From the NCBI GenBank assembly GCA_043782425.1, contig JAYWAM010000293.1, positions 1-9,951 on the forward strand: a stretch of DNA of 9,951 nucleotides. Direction: 5' to 3'. This document shows, in pieces, positions 1-7,556 of the stretch. This stretch comes from JAYWAM01 sp043782425 (GTDB lineage: Bacteria > Pseudomonadota > Gammaproteobacteria > Burkholderiales > Usitatibacteraceae). A model generated the notes under the pieces. The model was not told the origin of the DNA. It saw nothing but the letters and a program-made list of their open reading frames with translations, and ran no database searches. Position 1 is the stretch's first letter. Each line of letters begins with the position of its first letter. The translations under genes and the position numbers were made by a program.

Positions 1-23
1 CCCGCGAAAAAAACAACGCCAAT

Positions 24-49
24 TCATCGCGGGCAAGCCCGCTCCTACA
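24..49. repeat. REP-like extragenic palindrome
   Basis: The segment has a perfect hairpin GCGGGC-AA-GCCCGC at 29-42. It is flanked by TCATC on the left and TCCTACA on the right. Read on the minus strand it begins TGTAGGAGCGGGCTTGCCCG, which resembles the REP sequences scattered between genes in Pseudomonas and related proteobacteria (recognised from memory, not by search). The first six bases of the window, CCCGCG, could also pair with CGCGGG at 28-33, so a larger or composite structure extending left is possible. REP elements are normally intergenic, which argues against amgK starting at the ATG at 53. Confidence 0.6.
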
Positions 50-103
50 CGCATGCTACCTTTAACGCGAAGCGGAATAAGACAAACATCAGCATCCTAT
101 TTC

Positions 104-1135
104 ATGGAAAACCTATTTCAACCCGCCACCGAGCGTGAAGCGCAATTGCTAGCCTGGATCGAAGAGGTGATCGAAACTTCTGAGTTTCGCATCGCACCGG
201 CATCCGCAGACGCCAGCTTCAGGCGCTATTTTCGCATATCCGCCGAATTCGGCACGCGCATTGTTATGGATGCGCCGCCGCCGCAGGAGGATTGTCGCCC
301 TTTTGTGAAGGTGGCGGCGCTGTTGCGTGAAATCGGTCTCAATGCGCCGCAGGTTCTGGCACACGATGTGCAACGCGGATTTCTATTGCTCAGCGATCTG
401 GGTGAGCAGACGTATTTGCAGGCGCTTAACGACACCACTGCGTCTGCATTATTCAGCGACGCCATCGATGCCATGATCCGTTGGCAGCTTGCGAGCAAGC
501 CCGGCGTGTTGCCGCCTTATGATGAAGCCTTGCTGGCGCGCGAACTTAATCTGTTTCCCGACTGGTATGTGGCGCGCCATCTCAAGCGTGAGCTGAGCGT
601 AAAGCAGCGCGCCATTCTGGCTGAGCAGTTTGCGCGCATCGTGACCGCCAATCTGGCGCAGCCCAGCGTTTACGTGCACCGCGACTACATGCCGCGCAAT
701 CTCATGGTCAGCAACCCCAATCCCGGCGTACTCGATTTTCAGGACGCTGTTTATGGTCCGATTACTTACGATGTGGCTTCGCTGTTCAAAGACGCCTTCA
801 TCAGTTGGGATGAGGAGCGCGTGCTCGACTGGAGCATTCGCTACTGGGAGCGCGCCGCCAAGGCCGGGCTGCCGGTGGGCAGCGATTTTGCCGCGTTTTA
901 CCGTTCCTTCGAGTGGATGGGCTTGCAGCGCCACCTTAAGGTGCTGGGTATTTTTGCGCGCATCAATTATCGCGACGGCAAGCCTGCCTACCTGGCAGAC
1001 ACACCGCGCTTTGTGCAGTACATACGCAAAGTGTGCGAGCGCTACCGCGAACTTACACCGCTGCTTAAATTGTTCGATGAGCTACAGGGCGAGCCAGGGC
1101 AAACGCAAGCCCCCGCCGTTGGATATACCTTCTAA
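104..1135 (+). CDS. amgK: AmgK, N-acetylmuramate/N-acetylglucosamine anomeric kinase
   Basis: This is a cytoplasmic kinase of the aminoglycoside-phosphotransferase fold. AmgK phosphorylates recycled MurNAc (and GlcNAc) at C1 using ATP, feeding MurU in the peptidoglycan-recycling route that bypasses MurA. From the ATG at 104 the protein has 343 residues, the usual AmgK length. Visible motifs are SADASFRRYFR (34-44), IVMDAPPP (53-60), the catalytic loop HRDYMPRN (192-199; Asp194 as catalytic base, Asn199) and the metal-binding LDFQD (210-214). An in-frame ATG at 53 would add 17 residues, but it lies three bases past a REP-like palindrome and has no ribosome-binding site, so 104 is preferred. 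No strong Shine-Dalgarno precedes 104 either, so the start is uncertain. The stop overlaps the murU start (TAATG), implying coupled translation. The substrate assignment rests on the AmgK-type motifs plus the murU neighbour. Confidence 0.88.
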   Translation: MENLFQPATEREAQLLAWIEEVIETSEFRIAPASADASFRRYFRISAEFGTRIVMDAPPPQEDCRPFVKVAALLREIGLNAPQVLAHDVQRGFLLLSDLGEQTYLQALNDTTASALFSDAIDAMIRWQLASKPGVLPPYDEALLARELNLFPDWYVARHLKRELSVKQRAILAEQFARIVTANLAQPSVYVHRDYMPRNLMVSNPNPGVLDFQDAVYGPITYDVASLFKDAFISWDEERVLDWSIRYWERAAKAGLPVGSDFAAFYRSFEWMGLQRHLKVLGIFARINYRDGKPAYLADTPRFVQYIRKVCERYRELTPLLKLFDELQGEPGQTQAPAVGYTF

Positions 1136-1839
1136 TGCCCCAACTCATGGCCATGATATTGGCGGCAGGGCGCGGTGAACGCATGCGCCCGCTCACCGAT
1201 CACACCCCCAAGGCGTTGCTCAAGGTGGCGGGACGCGCATTGATCGAATGGCAGATCGAGCGTCTGGTGGCGGCGGGATTTTACGACATCGTAATCAATC
1301 ACGCATGGCTGGGCGAGCTCATCGCCGCTGCACTGGGCGACGGCAAGCGCTACGGCGCGCGTATCACCTACTCCGCCGAGGGCGAAGCGCTTGAAACCGT
1401 GGGCGGCATCGTGAAAGCCTTGCCTTTGCTCGGCAAGCGTCCGTTCCTGGTCACCAGCGCAGACGTGTATACCGAATACAACTATGCGCACCTCATCCCG
1501 CTGATTGACGTCATCGCAGCGCAATTCCCGCGCCGCGCGGCGCATTTCGTCCTGGCCGACAATCCGCATTTTCATCCGCACGGCGATATGGCGCTGGTGG
1601 ATGGCATGGCGTGCATGCAAGGCGATGCGCCTAAGTTCAACTACTCGGGCATTGCGCTCTATCATCCTGATTTGTTCAAAGCCTTTGCGCCGGGCATAAA
1701 AATGAAGCTGTTCCCCTGGGCGTTCGAATTCGTGCGCCAAGGCAGGGTGAGCGCGGAACATTTTCGCGGTCGCTGGGAAAACCTTGGTACGGCGGCGCAG
1801 CTCGAAGCATTGGATCGTCAATTATCACAGGCAAGTTGA
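1135..1839 (+). CDS. murU: MurU, N-acetylmuramate alpha-1-phosphate uridylyltransferase
   Basis: This nucleotidyltransferase (GT-A/Rossmann-like fold) converts MurNAc-1-phosphate and UTP to UDP-MurNAc and PPi, the step after AmgK. UDP-MurNAc then enters cell-wall synthesis below MurA, which in Pseudomonas gives intrinsic fosfomycin tolerance. At 234 residues it matches the family. The N-terminal signature LAAGRGERMRPLT...PKALL spans 9-29, with Lys26. The metal-binding Asp is in LVTSAD (Asp110), where family members often have NGD. Later motifs are FNYSGIALY (168-176) and PWAFEF (194-199). Near the C terminus WENLGT (214-219) has Asn216 where related enzymes often have the second metal Asp. 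The start overlaps the amgK stop by one base and has no independent ribosome-binding site, so it depends on upstream translation. The pairing with amgK supports MurU over a generic sugar-phosphate nucleotidyltransferase. Confidence 0.88.
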   Translation: MPQLMAMILAAGRGERMRPLTDHTPKALLKVAGRALIEWQIERLVAAGFYDIVINHAWLGELIAAALGDGKRYGARITYSAEGEALETVGGIVKALPLLGKRPFLVTSADVYTEYNYAHLIPLIDVIAAQFPRRAAHFVLADNPHFHPHGDMALVDGMACMQGDAPKFNYSGIALYHPDLFKAFAPGIKMKLFPWAFEFVRQGRVSAEHFRGRWENLGTAAQLEALDRQLSQAS

Positions 1840-1890
1840 GAAAAACAGCTAATATCCTAGTTTGTCCTATTCACCCCAAGGCAACCGCAC

Positions 1891-3213
1891 ATGAAACTCG
1901 AAAACCCGCATCAGCATAAAGTGCATTCCAAGCGCCGTCAGAGTCTGGCAAAGATGCTGGGGCGCGGCCTGGTGCTGCTACCCACTGCGCCGGAGTGCAC
2001 GCGCAACGCCGACAGTCACTACGATTATCGCTGGGACAGCTACTTCTATTATCTCAGCGGATTTCGCGAACCCGAAGCAGTGATGGCATTGGTGCTCGGC
2101 AAGAAACCGCGCGCCATACTTTTTTGCCGCGAGAAAAACCTGGAACGCGAGATCTGGGATGGTTTCCGCTTCGGGCCGAAAATGGCAAAAGAGGCATTCG
2201 GTTTTGACGCGGCCTATCCCTTCAGCGAACTGGACATGCGCGTGCCTGAGCTGATGTGCGGTCATACGGCGTTGCACACGCCGCTCGGTTCCGACGCCAA
2301 GTGGGATGGCCGCGTCAGCGCATGGTTGAACGAGGTGCGCGCCAAGGTGCGTAGCGGCGTCACAGCGCCCACTCAGATCAACGACGTGCGCAGCGCAATT
2401 GCCGGCATGCGCCTCATCAAGGACGAGCATGAGATTGCCGTGATGCGCCGCGCCGCCGAAATTTCCGGAGGCGCGCATGTGCGCGCCATGCGTGCCGCTG
2501 CACCGGGTAAGCACGAATACCAAATCGAAGCCGAGCTGCTGCACGAATTTGTAAAAAACGGCGCGCGCCAGCCGGCCTATGGTTCCATCGTCGCCTCGGG
2601 CGCCAACGCCTGTGTGCTGCATTATCGCGAAAACAACGCATTGCTAAAAAAAGGCGATCTGCTGTTGATCGACGCGGGCTGCGAGCTCGACAGCTACGCC
2701 GCCGACATCACGCGAACTTTTCCCATCGGCGCGCGCTTCAGTGGCGCGCAAAAAGATATCTATGAATTGGTGCTCGCCAGCCAGCTCGCCGCCATCAAGG
2801 CCGTCAAGCCGGGAGTAGATTTTTCCGCCTATCACGATGCCGCAACGCGCGTGCTGGTGCGCGGCTTTATCGATCTCAAGCTGTGCAAAGGCAGTGTCGA
2901 TGCGGTGCTTGAAAATGAAAGTTACAAACAGTTTTACATGCACCGCACTGGCCACTGGCTGGGGCTAGATGTGCATGATGCGGGCGATTACCGCCAATCC
3001 GGTCTATGGGTGCAGCTTAAGCCCGGCATGGTGCTGACGGTGGAGCCGGGATGCTACATCCGCCCCGCAGACAACGTTCCCAAAGCGTTCTGGAACATCG
3101 GCGTGCGCATCGAAGACGATGTGCTGGTGACGCCTAAGGGCCGCGAAGTTCTCACTGCGGCCTGCCCGAAATCGGTCAAGGATATTGAAGACATTGTGCT
3201 TGGAGCACGTTAG
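1891..3213 (+). CDS. pepP: PepP, Xaa-Pro aminopeptidase (M24B)
   Basis: This cytoplasmic dimetal aminopeptidase P removes an N-terminal residue preceding proline. The 440-residue length equals that of E. coli PepP. An N-terminal aminopeptidase-P domain (about 5-140, with YRWDSYFYYLSGF at 46-58) precedes the pita-bread catalytic domain (about 175-430). The five metal ligands can be placed: Asp261 (LLIDAG), Asp272 (ADITRTF), His355 (HRTGHWLGLD), Glu385 (TVEPGCY) and Glu408 (GVRIED). These nearly match the E. coli positions 260, 271, 354, 383 and 406. HYREN at 244-248 is also typical. AAGG lies nine bases before the ATG. A 51-bp gap separates it from murU, with no clear terminator, so cotranscription with amgK-murU is possible. 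In many proteobacteria pepP is followed by ubiH; here a Sua5 gene follows instead. Confidence 0.95.
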   Translation: MKLENPHQHKVHSKRRQSLAKMLGRGLVLLPTAPECTRNADSHYDYRWDSYFYYLSGFREPEAVMALVLGKKPRAILFCREKNLEREIWDGFRFGPKMAKEAFGFDAAYPFSELDMRVPELMCGHTALHTPLGSDAKWDGRVSAWLNEVRAKVRSGVTAPTQINDVRSAIAGMRLIKDEHEIAVMRRAAEISGGAHVRAMRAAAPGKHEYQIEAELLHEFVKNGARQPAYGSIVASGANACVLHYRENNALLKKGDLLLIDAGCELDSYAADITRTFPIGARFSGAQKDIYELVLASQLAAIKAVKPGVDFSAYHDAATRVLVRGFIDLKLCKGSVDAVLENESYKQFYMHRTGHWLGLDVHDAGDYRQSGLWVQLKPGMVLTVEPGCYIRPADNVPKAFWNIGVRIEDDVLVTPKGREVLTAACPKSVKDIEDIVLGAR

Positions 3214-3251
3214 TTCTAGCCTTTATCCTTCGCGCAAGGCGCGCCAATATT

Positions 3252-4310
3252 TTGAACAACCCCCTTACATTGCGTGAAATCACGACGGCTGCCGAAAAAT
3301 TGGCCGACGCTCAGCTTGTCGCCTTCCCCACCGAAACCGTCTACGGCATCGGTGCAGACGCTGCCAACCCGGCAGCGGTACGCAAAATATTCGCAGCCAA
3401 AGGCCGACCGGCTGAACATCCCTTGATCGTACATATTGCACAGCACGCCAGGCTTGAGGACTACGTGAGTGAGGCGCCGCAAGCCGCGCACCAGCTTATT
3501 GCAGAATTCTGGCCCGGGCCGCTCACGCTGATATTGAAGAAGTCCGCGCGTATCCCCAATATTGTCACCGGCGGACAGGATACGGTGGGCCTGCGTTGCC
3601 CCGCACATCCGCTGGCGCAAAAACTCCTCGTCGCGTTTGCAAAATGCGGCAGCGGCGCTATTGCCGCGCCCTCAGCCAACCGCTTCGGCCACGTGAGTCC
3701 CACCACGGCGCAGCATGTACGCGATGAATTCGGCGCCGTAATAGGGAAAACCATATTTTTGATTGACGGCGGCGCGTGCGAGGTCGGCATCGAATCGACC
3801 ATACTCGATCTTTCTACTATGCCGCAGGGCAGGCCGACACTGCTGCGCCCTGGCGCGATTACCCCGGATCAGATTGCCGAAGTGCTCGGCGTAAGACCGC
3901 TTGCGCGCGAGCAGGCGGGCAGCAATACACCGCGCACCTCCGGCTCGCTGGATGCGCACTACGCGCCTAAAACTGCGCTCGCCTTGCTGACTGCGAAACA
4001 GCTCAAGGCCGAAGTTGATGCGCTGTTAGAGGCTGGCAAGCACGTCGCCGTGCTGTCGTTCGACAAGGCGCCCGGTCTGCCGGTCTCGCCCCCCGGCGTG
4101 GGTATACGCGCTGCGCGTCCGCTGGTATGGATTGTTGCGCCGCGCGATGCCGCCGGCTATGCACGTGATCTGTATGCAAATCTACGCACCCTGGATGCAG
4201 CGGGCGCCAGCCGCATCCTGATTCAGACGCCACCGCAGACCTCGGGGTGGGATGCGGTCAATGACCGGCTGGCGCGCGCCGCGGTGGGCGCAGGCGTGCG
4301 CAAGGGGTAG
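3252..4310 (+). CDS. L-threonylcarbamoyladenylate synthase, long Sua5 type
   Basis: The enzyme makes threonylcarbamoyl-AMP from threonine, bicarbonate and ATP, the first step of N6-threonylcarbamoyladenosine (t6A37) formation on ANN-decoding tRNAs. The TsaC/YrdC domain covers about 8-200: FPTETVYGIGADA (25-37), KGR (50-52) and HPL (56-58), SAN (141-143), GIEST (179-183) and LLRPGAI (197-203). A linker ending in HYAP (236-239) leads to the C-terminal Sua5 domain (about 240-350), which has YARDLYANLRTLDAAGA (303-319) and a final DRLARAA. The presence of this second domain makes it Sua5 rather than short TsaC. The start codon is TTG, chosen because it gives the usual short N-terminus before the first strand. 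AAGGCG lies about ten bases upstream and no in-frame ATG is close. It starts 38 bp after pepP. Its stop lies 15 bp from the stop of the converging kinase gene. Confidence 0.93.
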   Translation: MNNPLTLREITTAAEKLADAQLVAFPTETVYGIGADAANPAAVRKIFAAKGRPAEHPLIVHIAQHARLEDYVSEAPQAAHQLIAEFWPGPLTLILKKSARIPNIVTGGQDTVGLRCPAHPLAQKLLVAFAKCGSGAIAAPSANRFGHVSPTTAQHVRDEFGAVIGKTIFLIDGGACEVGIESTILDLSTMPQGRPTLLRPGAITPDQIAEVLGVRPLAREQAGSNTPRTSGSLDAHYAPKTALALLTAKQLKAEVDALLEAGKHVAVLSFDKAPGLPVSPPGVGIRAARPLVWIVAPRDAAGYARDLYANLRTLDAAGASRILIQTPPQTSGWDAVNDRLARAAVGAGVRKG

Positions 4311-4325
4311 CGCAGGAACCCGTTT

Positions 4326-5696
4326 CTATACCGCACTGCTCTTTTCCAGCGTGACGCGAAACACCGCCCCTTCACCTTCTGTGCTGAAAACTTCTATGCT
4401 GCCGCCATGCTGCCGAATAATCCCGTGCGCGATCGCCAGCCCTAGCCCCACTCCGCCCGCCGCGCTGGAGCGTCCCTTATCCACTCGAAAAAACCGGTCA
4501 AAGATACGGCTATGGTGTTCGCGCGCAATACCCGGGCCGCTGTCGCGCACCTCAATTTGCGCCTGCGCCCCGTTGGCGCTCAACACAACATCAATACGCC
4601 CGCCATGTGGCGTATAAGTGATGGCGTTGGCCACCAGATTAATAATCGCCTGACGCAGCAAGCCGCGATCAACACTTGCGAAAATGGCGCCGTGTAGATG
4701 GCAGGTGAGATGCTGATTTTTTTCCTCAGCCAGTACACGCAGAAATTCAGTCGCTTCGCTGAGCAACAGACCAAGGTCCGTATGCTCCAGATTGAGGCGT
4801 GCTTGATTTGCGTCGGTTCGCGCCAACGTCAGCAGCCCTTCGGTCAGGCGCGCGAGCCGGTCGGTTTCTTCGAGCATGCTGCCGATCACTTCACGATAGG
4901 CAGCGGCGCTCTGCGGCTTTTGCAGCGCCACTTCACCCACGCTACGTAACACGGTCAATGGCGTGCGCAACTCGTGTGAAGCGTCAGCGGTAAAGCGCCG
5001 CAGTTTCTCGAATGACTCTTCCAGGCGCGCGAAGGTATTATTCAATATTGCCGCCAGACGCCCGAACTCGTCAGCCGGATTGCCAATATCCAGACGCTGC
5101 GAAAGTTTTTCCGCGGTGATTTCATGCGCTTTGGCTGCGATGCGTCCGACCGGCGCCAGCGCTCTTCCCGCCATCAAATAGCCGCCCGCCAACGCCAGCA
5201 CCAGTGCGGCGGGAAATATGGCCGTGAGGCTAAGCCAGAGGTTATTCAACACATCGAGCACTTGTCGCGCCTCGTGCGCGACCACCACTTGATATTTATC
5301 GCCCGCAGCATTGACTGTGGAAGTCATAAAAAAATACGGTTCACCCAGCGTGCTTCGCCATATTTCTGCACTGCCGTGTTGACGGCTTTCCTTGTATGCG
5401 CGCGTTAAATCACGTGACTGCCAGCCGCTGCTGGCGTAAAAAACGCGCTCGCCGTCGCTGACCAGAAACAGGCCGGTCGAGCTATGCCGCTCAGTCTCAT
5501 CCAGCTCGGGGGGGAAATCCTGCAGCGCTTTTGCCACGATAGCCAAGTCCTGTCCGGCATAGCGCTCCATTTGTTGTAACAGGCTGGTGCGCACGAAAAA
5601 ATAGACCCCCATCCACAACGCCAAAACAATCACAGCAAGCGAGCCGGCGTACCAAAGCATCAGCCGTGCGCGGATGCTGAATGAACGCAGCTTCAT
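4326..5696 (-). CDS. OmpR-partner sensor histidine kinase, inner membrane
   Basis: This is a membrane sensor kinase of 456 residues. A first transmembrane helix (about 11-34) and a second (about 151-176) bracket a periplasmic sensor region of roughly 115 residues with no motif I recognise. A HAMP linker follows (about 177-230; typical ending DEFGRLAAILNNTF at 209-222). The HisKA dimerisation domain carries the phospho-acceptor His241 in FTADASHELRTPL. The HATPase domain shows the N box (IINLVANAI, 351-359), G1 box DSGPGI (385-390), F box (RIFDRFFR) and G2 box GGVGLGLAI (414-422), so it appears fully active. Its ATG overlaps the response-regulator stop (ATGA), showing one transcription unit. 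The architecture resembles CusS/heavy-metal sensor kinases, but the signal is not inferable from sequence. Confidence 0.95.
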   Translation of the reverse strand: MKLRSFSIRARLMLWYAGSLAVIVLALWMGVYFFVRTSLLQQMERYAGQDLAIVAKALQDFPPELDETERHSSTGLFLVSDGERVFYASSGWQSRDLTRAYKESRQHGSAEIWRSTLGEPYFFMTSTVNAAGDKYQVVVAHEARQVLDVLNNLWLSLTAIFPAALVLALAGGYLMAGRALAPVGRIAAKAHEITAEKLSQRLDIGNPADEFGRLAAILNNTFARLEESFEKLRRFTADASHELRTPLTVLRSVGEVALQKPQSAAAYREVIGSMLEETDRLARLTEGLLTLARTDANQARLNLEHTDLGLLLSEATEFLRVLAEEKNQHLTCHLHGAIFASVDRGLLRQAIINLVANAITYTPHGGRIDVVLSANGAQAQIEVRDSGPGIAREHHSRIFDRFFRVDKGRSSAAGGVGLGLAIAHGIIRQHGGSIEVFSTEGEGAVFRVTLEKSSAV

Positions 5697-6376
5697 GGCG
5701 CGTCCACACGCAGTACAAAGCCCACGCCGCGTATGGTCCAGATCAACTTGCGCTGTGAAGCATCGTCGATCTTTCTGCGTAAGCGTGCGATGTGCACATC
5801 GATCACATTATCCAGCGGCGTAGCGCGCGCTGTTTCGCCCCACACGTCGCGCGCCAGCATTTCGCGCGGCACCACTGTGTTCTGATGTTGTAAAAGGTAT
5901 TCCAGCAACTCGAACTCCTTGGCTGTCAGATCAATGGTGACACCAGCGCGCTGCACGCGGCGCGCGCCAAGGTCCATTTCCAGATCGGCGAGTTTTAGCC
6001 GTGTTACCTGTTGTGTATGACCGCGACGCAGCAGCGCGCGGATACGCGCATGTAGCTCGGTAAAAGCAAAAGGCTTGGCGAGATAATCATCAGCGCCGCA
6101 ATCCAGGCCCTGCACGCGATCCTCAAGCGTATCGCGCGCCGTCAGAATTAGCACGCGGGTTTCGAGTTTGCGCTTGCGCAAAACCGCAAGAACCTCCAAG
6201 CCGTCGCGGCCCGGCAGCATCAAATCCAATAGAAGCAAATCGAACGTCTGCGCATTGACCAAAAAAAATCCTTCCTCGCCGTTCGTCGCAAGCGTCACCG
6301 CATAGCCCGCCGCCTCAAGGCTTTCTTGCAGCGCGCGCGCCAGCTTGCGCTCGTCTTCAACAACCAGAATGCGCAT
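5693..6376 (-). CDS. OmpR/PhoB-family DNA-binding response regulator
   Basis: This 227-residue transcription regulator is paired with the kinase it overlaps by four bases. The receiver domain (1-115) has the acidic pair in VVEDE (Glu7, Asp8), the phospho-acceptor Asp51 in LLLLDLMLPGRDG, Thr79 in LTARD and Lys101 in YLAKPF. The C-terminal winged-helix domain (about 125-225) has the classic LTAKEFELLEYLL (150-162), the recognition-helix region DNVIDVHIARLRRKID (189-204) and the wing IRGVGFVL (215-222). All key residues are present. An AGAGG ribosome-binding sequence lies about eight bases upstream of the ATG. The gene starts 77 bp after the MBL-fold gene on the same strand, so it may be cotranscribed with it or have its own promoter in that gap. 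Confidence 0.95.
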   Translation of the reverse strand: MRILVVEDERKLARALQESLEAAGYAVTLATNGEEGFFLVNAQTFDLLLLDLMLPGRDGLEVLAVLRKRKLETRVLILTARDTLEDRVQGLDCGADDYLAKPFAFTELHARIRALLRRGHTQQVTRLKLADLEMDLGARRVQRAGVTIDLTAKEFELLEYLLQHQNTVVPREMLARDVWGETARATPLDNVIDVHIARLRRKIDDASQRKLIWTIRGVGFVLRVDAP

Positions 6377-6392
6377 TTATACTGCCTCTGCC

Positions 6393-6420
6393 GCAGGGCG
6401 TGCGAGGTTTGGGCAGGGCG
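6393..6420. promoter_or_regulatory. 8-bp direct repeat upstream of the response regulator
   Basis: GCAGGGCG occurs at 6393-6400 and again at 6413-6420, a 20-bp period (two helical turns), in the 77-bp gap just before the response-regulator start. Spaced direct repeats suit autoregulation by an OmpR-type protein. However, the gap is GC-rich and no convincing -10/-35 pair was found, so this may be chance. Confidence 0.2.
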
Positions 6421-6453
6421 CGCTTGCGCACATTTATCTCCAGCGCCGTCGCC

Positions 6454-7428
6454 CTAGAACGAACCTTTTTCACTATCAAGATAAGCCTGGCTGGCATTGC
6501 GCCCCGATAGCTCGGCAAAGTTTTCCAACTTGGAGAAACGCGTCTGATCGAGTCGCTTGATGGCTGTCTGTAAGTCCGCATTTTCTTTGGCCATCTTTTC
6601 CATATGCGTATGCAGCAGCATCAAATATTCGCGCGTGGGAAACTCAAAGTCCTTAAGCTTTCCCGGCTTGCCGTGTCCCGGCACAAACAGGGCATCGCCA
6701 TAACTTTTGAGATCGTCGAACACCTTGATCCACGATTTCATATCCCCGTCAGGAATAAGCGCCAGCAGCCTTCCCGAATAAAGAATATCTCCAGCATAGA
6801 CCACATTGTCGGCGGGGATATGCACCACCAGCGGGCCGGGTGTATGCGCCGCGCCAAAACTTTTAACATGAATTTGCAACTCGCCCAGATCATAGCTCGC
6901 GTTTTCACTCATCAGCCTGATGTCGGGCGGCGCGGGAACCACTATGCCCGCCGCGTCCAGCCCTAAGCTCATGGAAATGCCGAGGGCGAAATTGGCGCCC
7001 TGCGCCGCCATGCGACGCGCTTCGCTTTCATGTGCAATCAGCGTTGCGCCCTGGCGGCGAAACACTTCATTCCCGAAATAGCGGTCAGGTTGGGAATTAC
7101 TGTTGATCGCATACTTCACCGGCAGCGGCGTGATGGTGGCGATGTGCCCCAACATCTCGCGCGCCATGGCCTCGGTGTATCCGGTTTCCAGCACTGCGAC
7201 GCATTTCTTTCCGACCACAAACGCCATGTTCATGCGGTAGCCCTGGTTGTTCCGGTCCGCTCCGCCATGCGGCCCGATCCAGGCGTAAACATGCGGGGAT
7301 ACCTGAAGCGGCGCAGGTAGAATGGGTTTGCTCGCAGCCACTGCTTGCGCTGCGGCATGAGCATGCCAAGCCACGCCGAACAACACGGCAAGAAGGCTGA
7401 AAATTTGTGGCAAACGGTAAGCGCGCAT
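6454..7428 (-). CDS. Exported metallo-beta-lactamase-fold protein with degenerate metal motif
   Basis: The fold is that of the MBL superfamily, close to the SoxH/quinoprotein-associated hydrolase-like branch by general look. From the ATG at 7428 it has 324 residues, with a Sec signal peptide (1 to about 25, ending AHA) and a mature domain from about 40. The canonical HxHxDH loop is replaced: the segment INSNSQPDRYFGN (108-120) aligns as Asn111, Gln113, Asp115, Arg116, so only the Asp remains of the four ligands. The later ligands look intact: His195 (AAHTPG), Asp214 (YAGDILYSGR) and His252 (VPGHGKPG). Two-zinc hydrolase chemistry is therefore doubtful; a one-metal, binding or structural role is possible. 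The C-terminal ~60 residues are helical and charged. A longer frame begins at GTG 7491, but the ATG at 7428 starts exactly at the signal peptide and follows AGAAG, so it is preferred. Confidence 0.82.
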   Translation of the reverse strand: MRAYRLPQIFSLLAVLFGVAWHAHAAAQAVAASKPILPAPLQVSPHVYAWIGPHGGADRNNQGYRMNMAFVVGKKCVAVLETGYTEAMAREMLGHIATITPLPVKYAINSNSQPDRYFGNEVFRRQGATLIAHESEARRMAAQGANFALGISMSLGLDAAGIVVPAPPDIRLMSENASYDLGELQIHVKSFGAAHTPGPLVVHIPADNVVYAGDILYSGRLLALIPDGDMKSWIKVFDDLKSYGDALFVPGHGKPGKLKDFEFPTREYLMLLHTHMEKMAKENADLQTAIKRLDQTRFSKLENFAELSGRNASQAYLDSEKGSF

Positions 7429-7556
7429 AGGTTTTCTTCTGCCTAAGTATGTTAAGTGGGTGAGTATGGCATGTGTGTGCAGGTGAAGCACTGCTAGCCT
7501 GTACTGCTTTTCTGGTTGGACGATGCCCTATCAGGCCGAACTTGCTTGAAAAGGGT

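Noticed and set aside
1132..1821. 229-codon open frame on the minus strand across murU
   Set aside because: It is fully antisense to a clear MurU gene, shows no recognisable domain, and long antisense frames are common in GC-rich coding DNA.
1978..2622. 214-codon open frame on the minus strand inside pepP
   Set aside because: It lies wholly opposite conserved PepP coding sequence, with no recognisable family features and no ribosome-binding site seen.
7429..7491. N-terminal extension of the MBL protein from a GTG at 7491
   Set aside because: It would put 21 residues in front of a classic signal peptide; the ATG at 7428 has an AGAAG upstream and starts exactly at the signal peptide.
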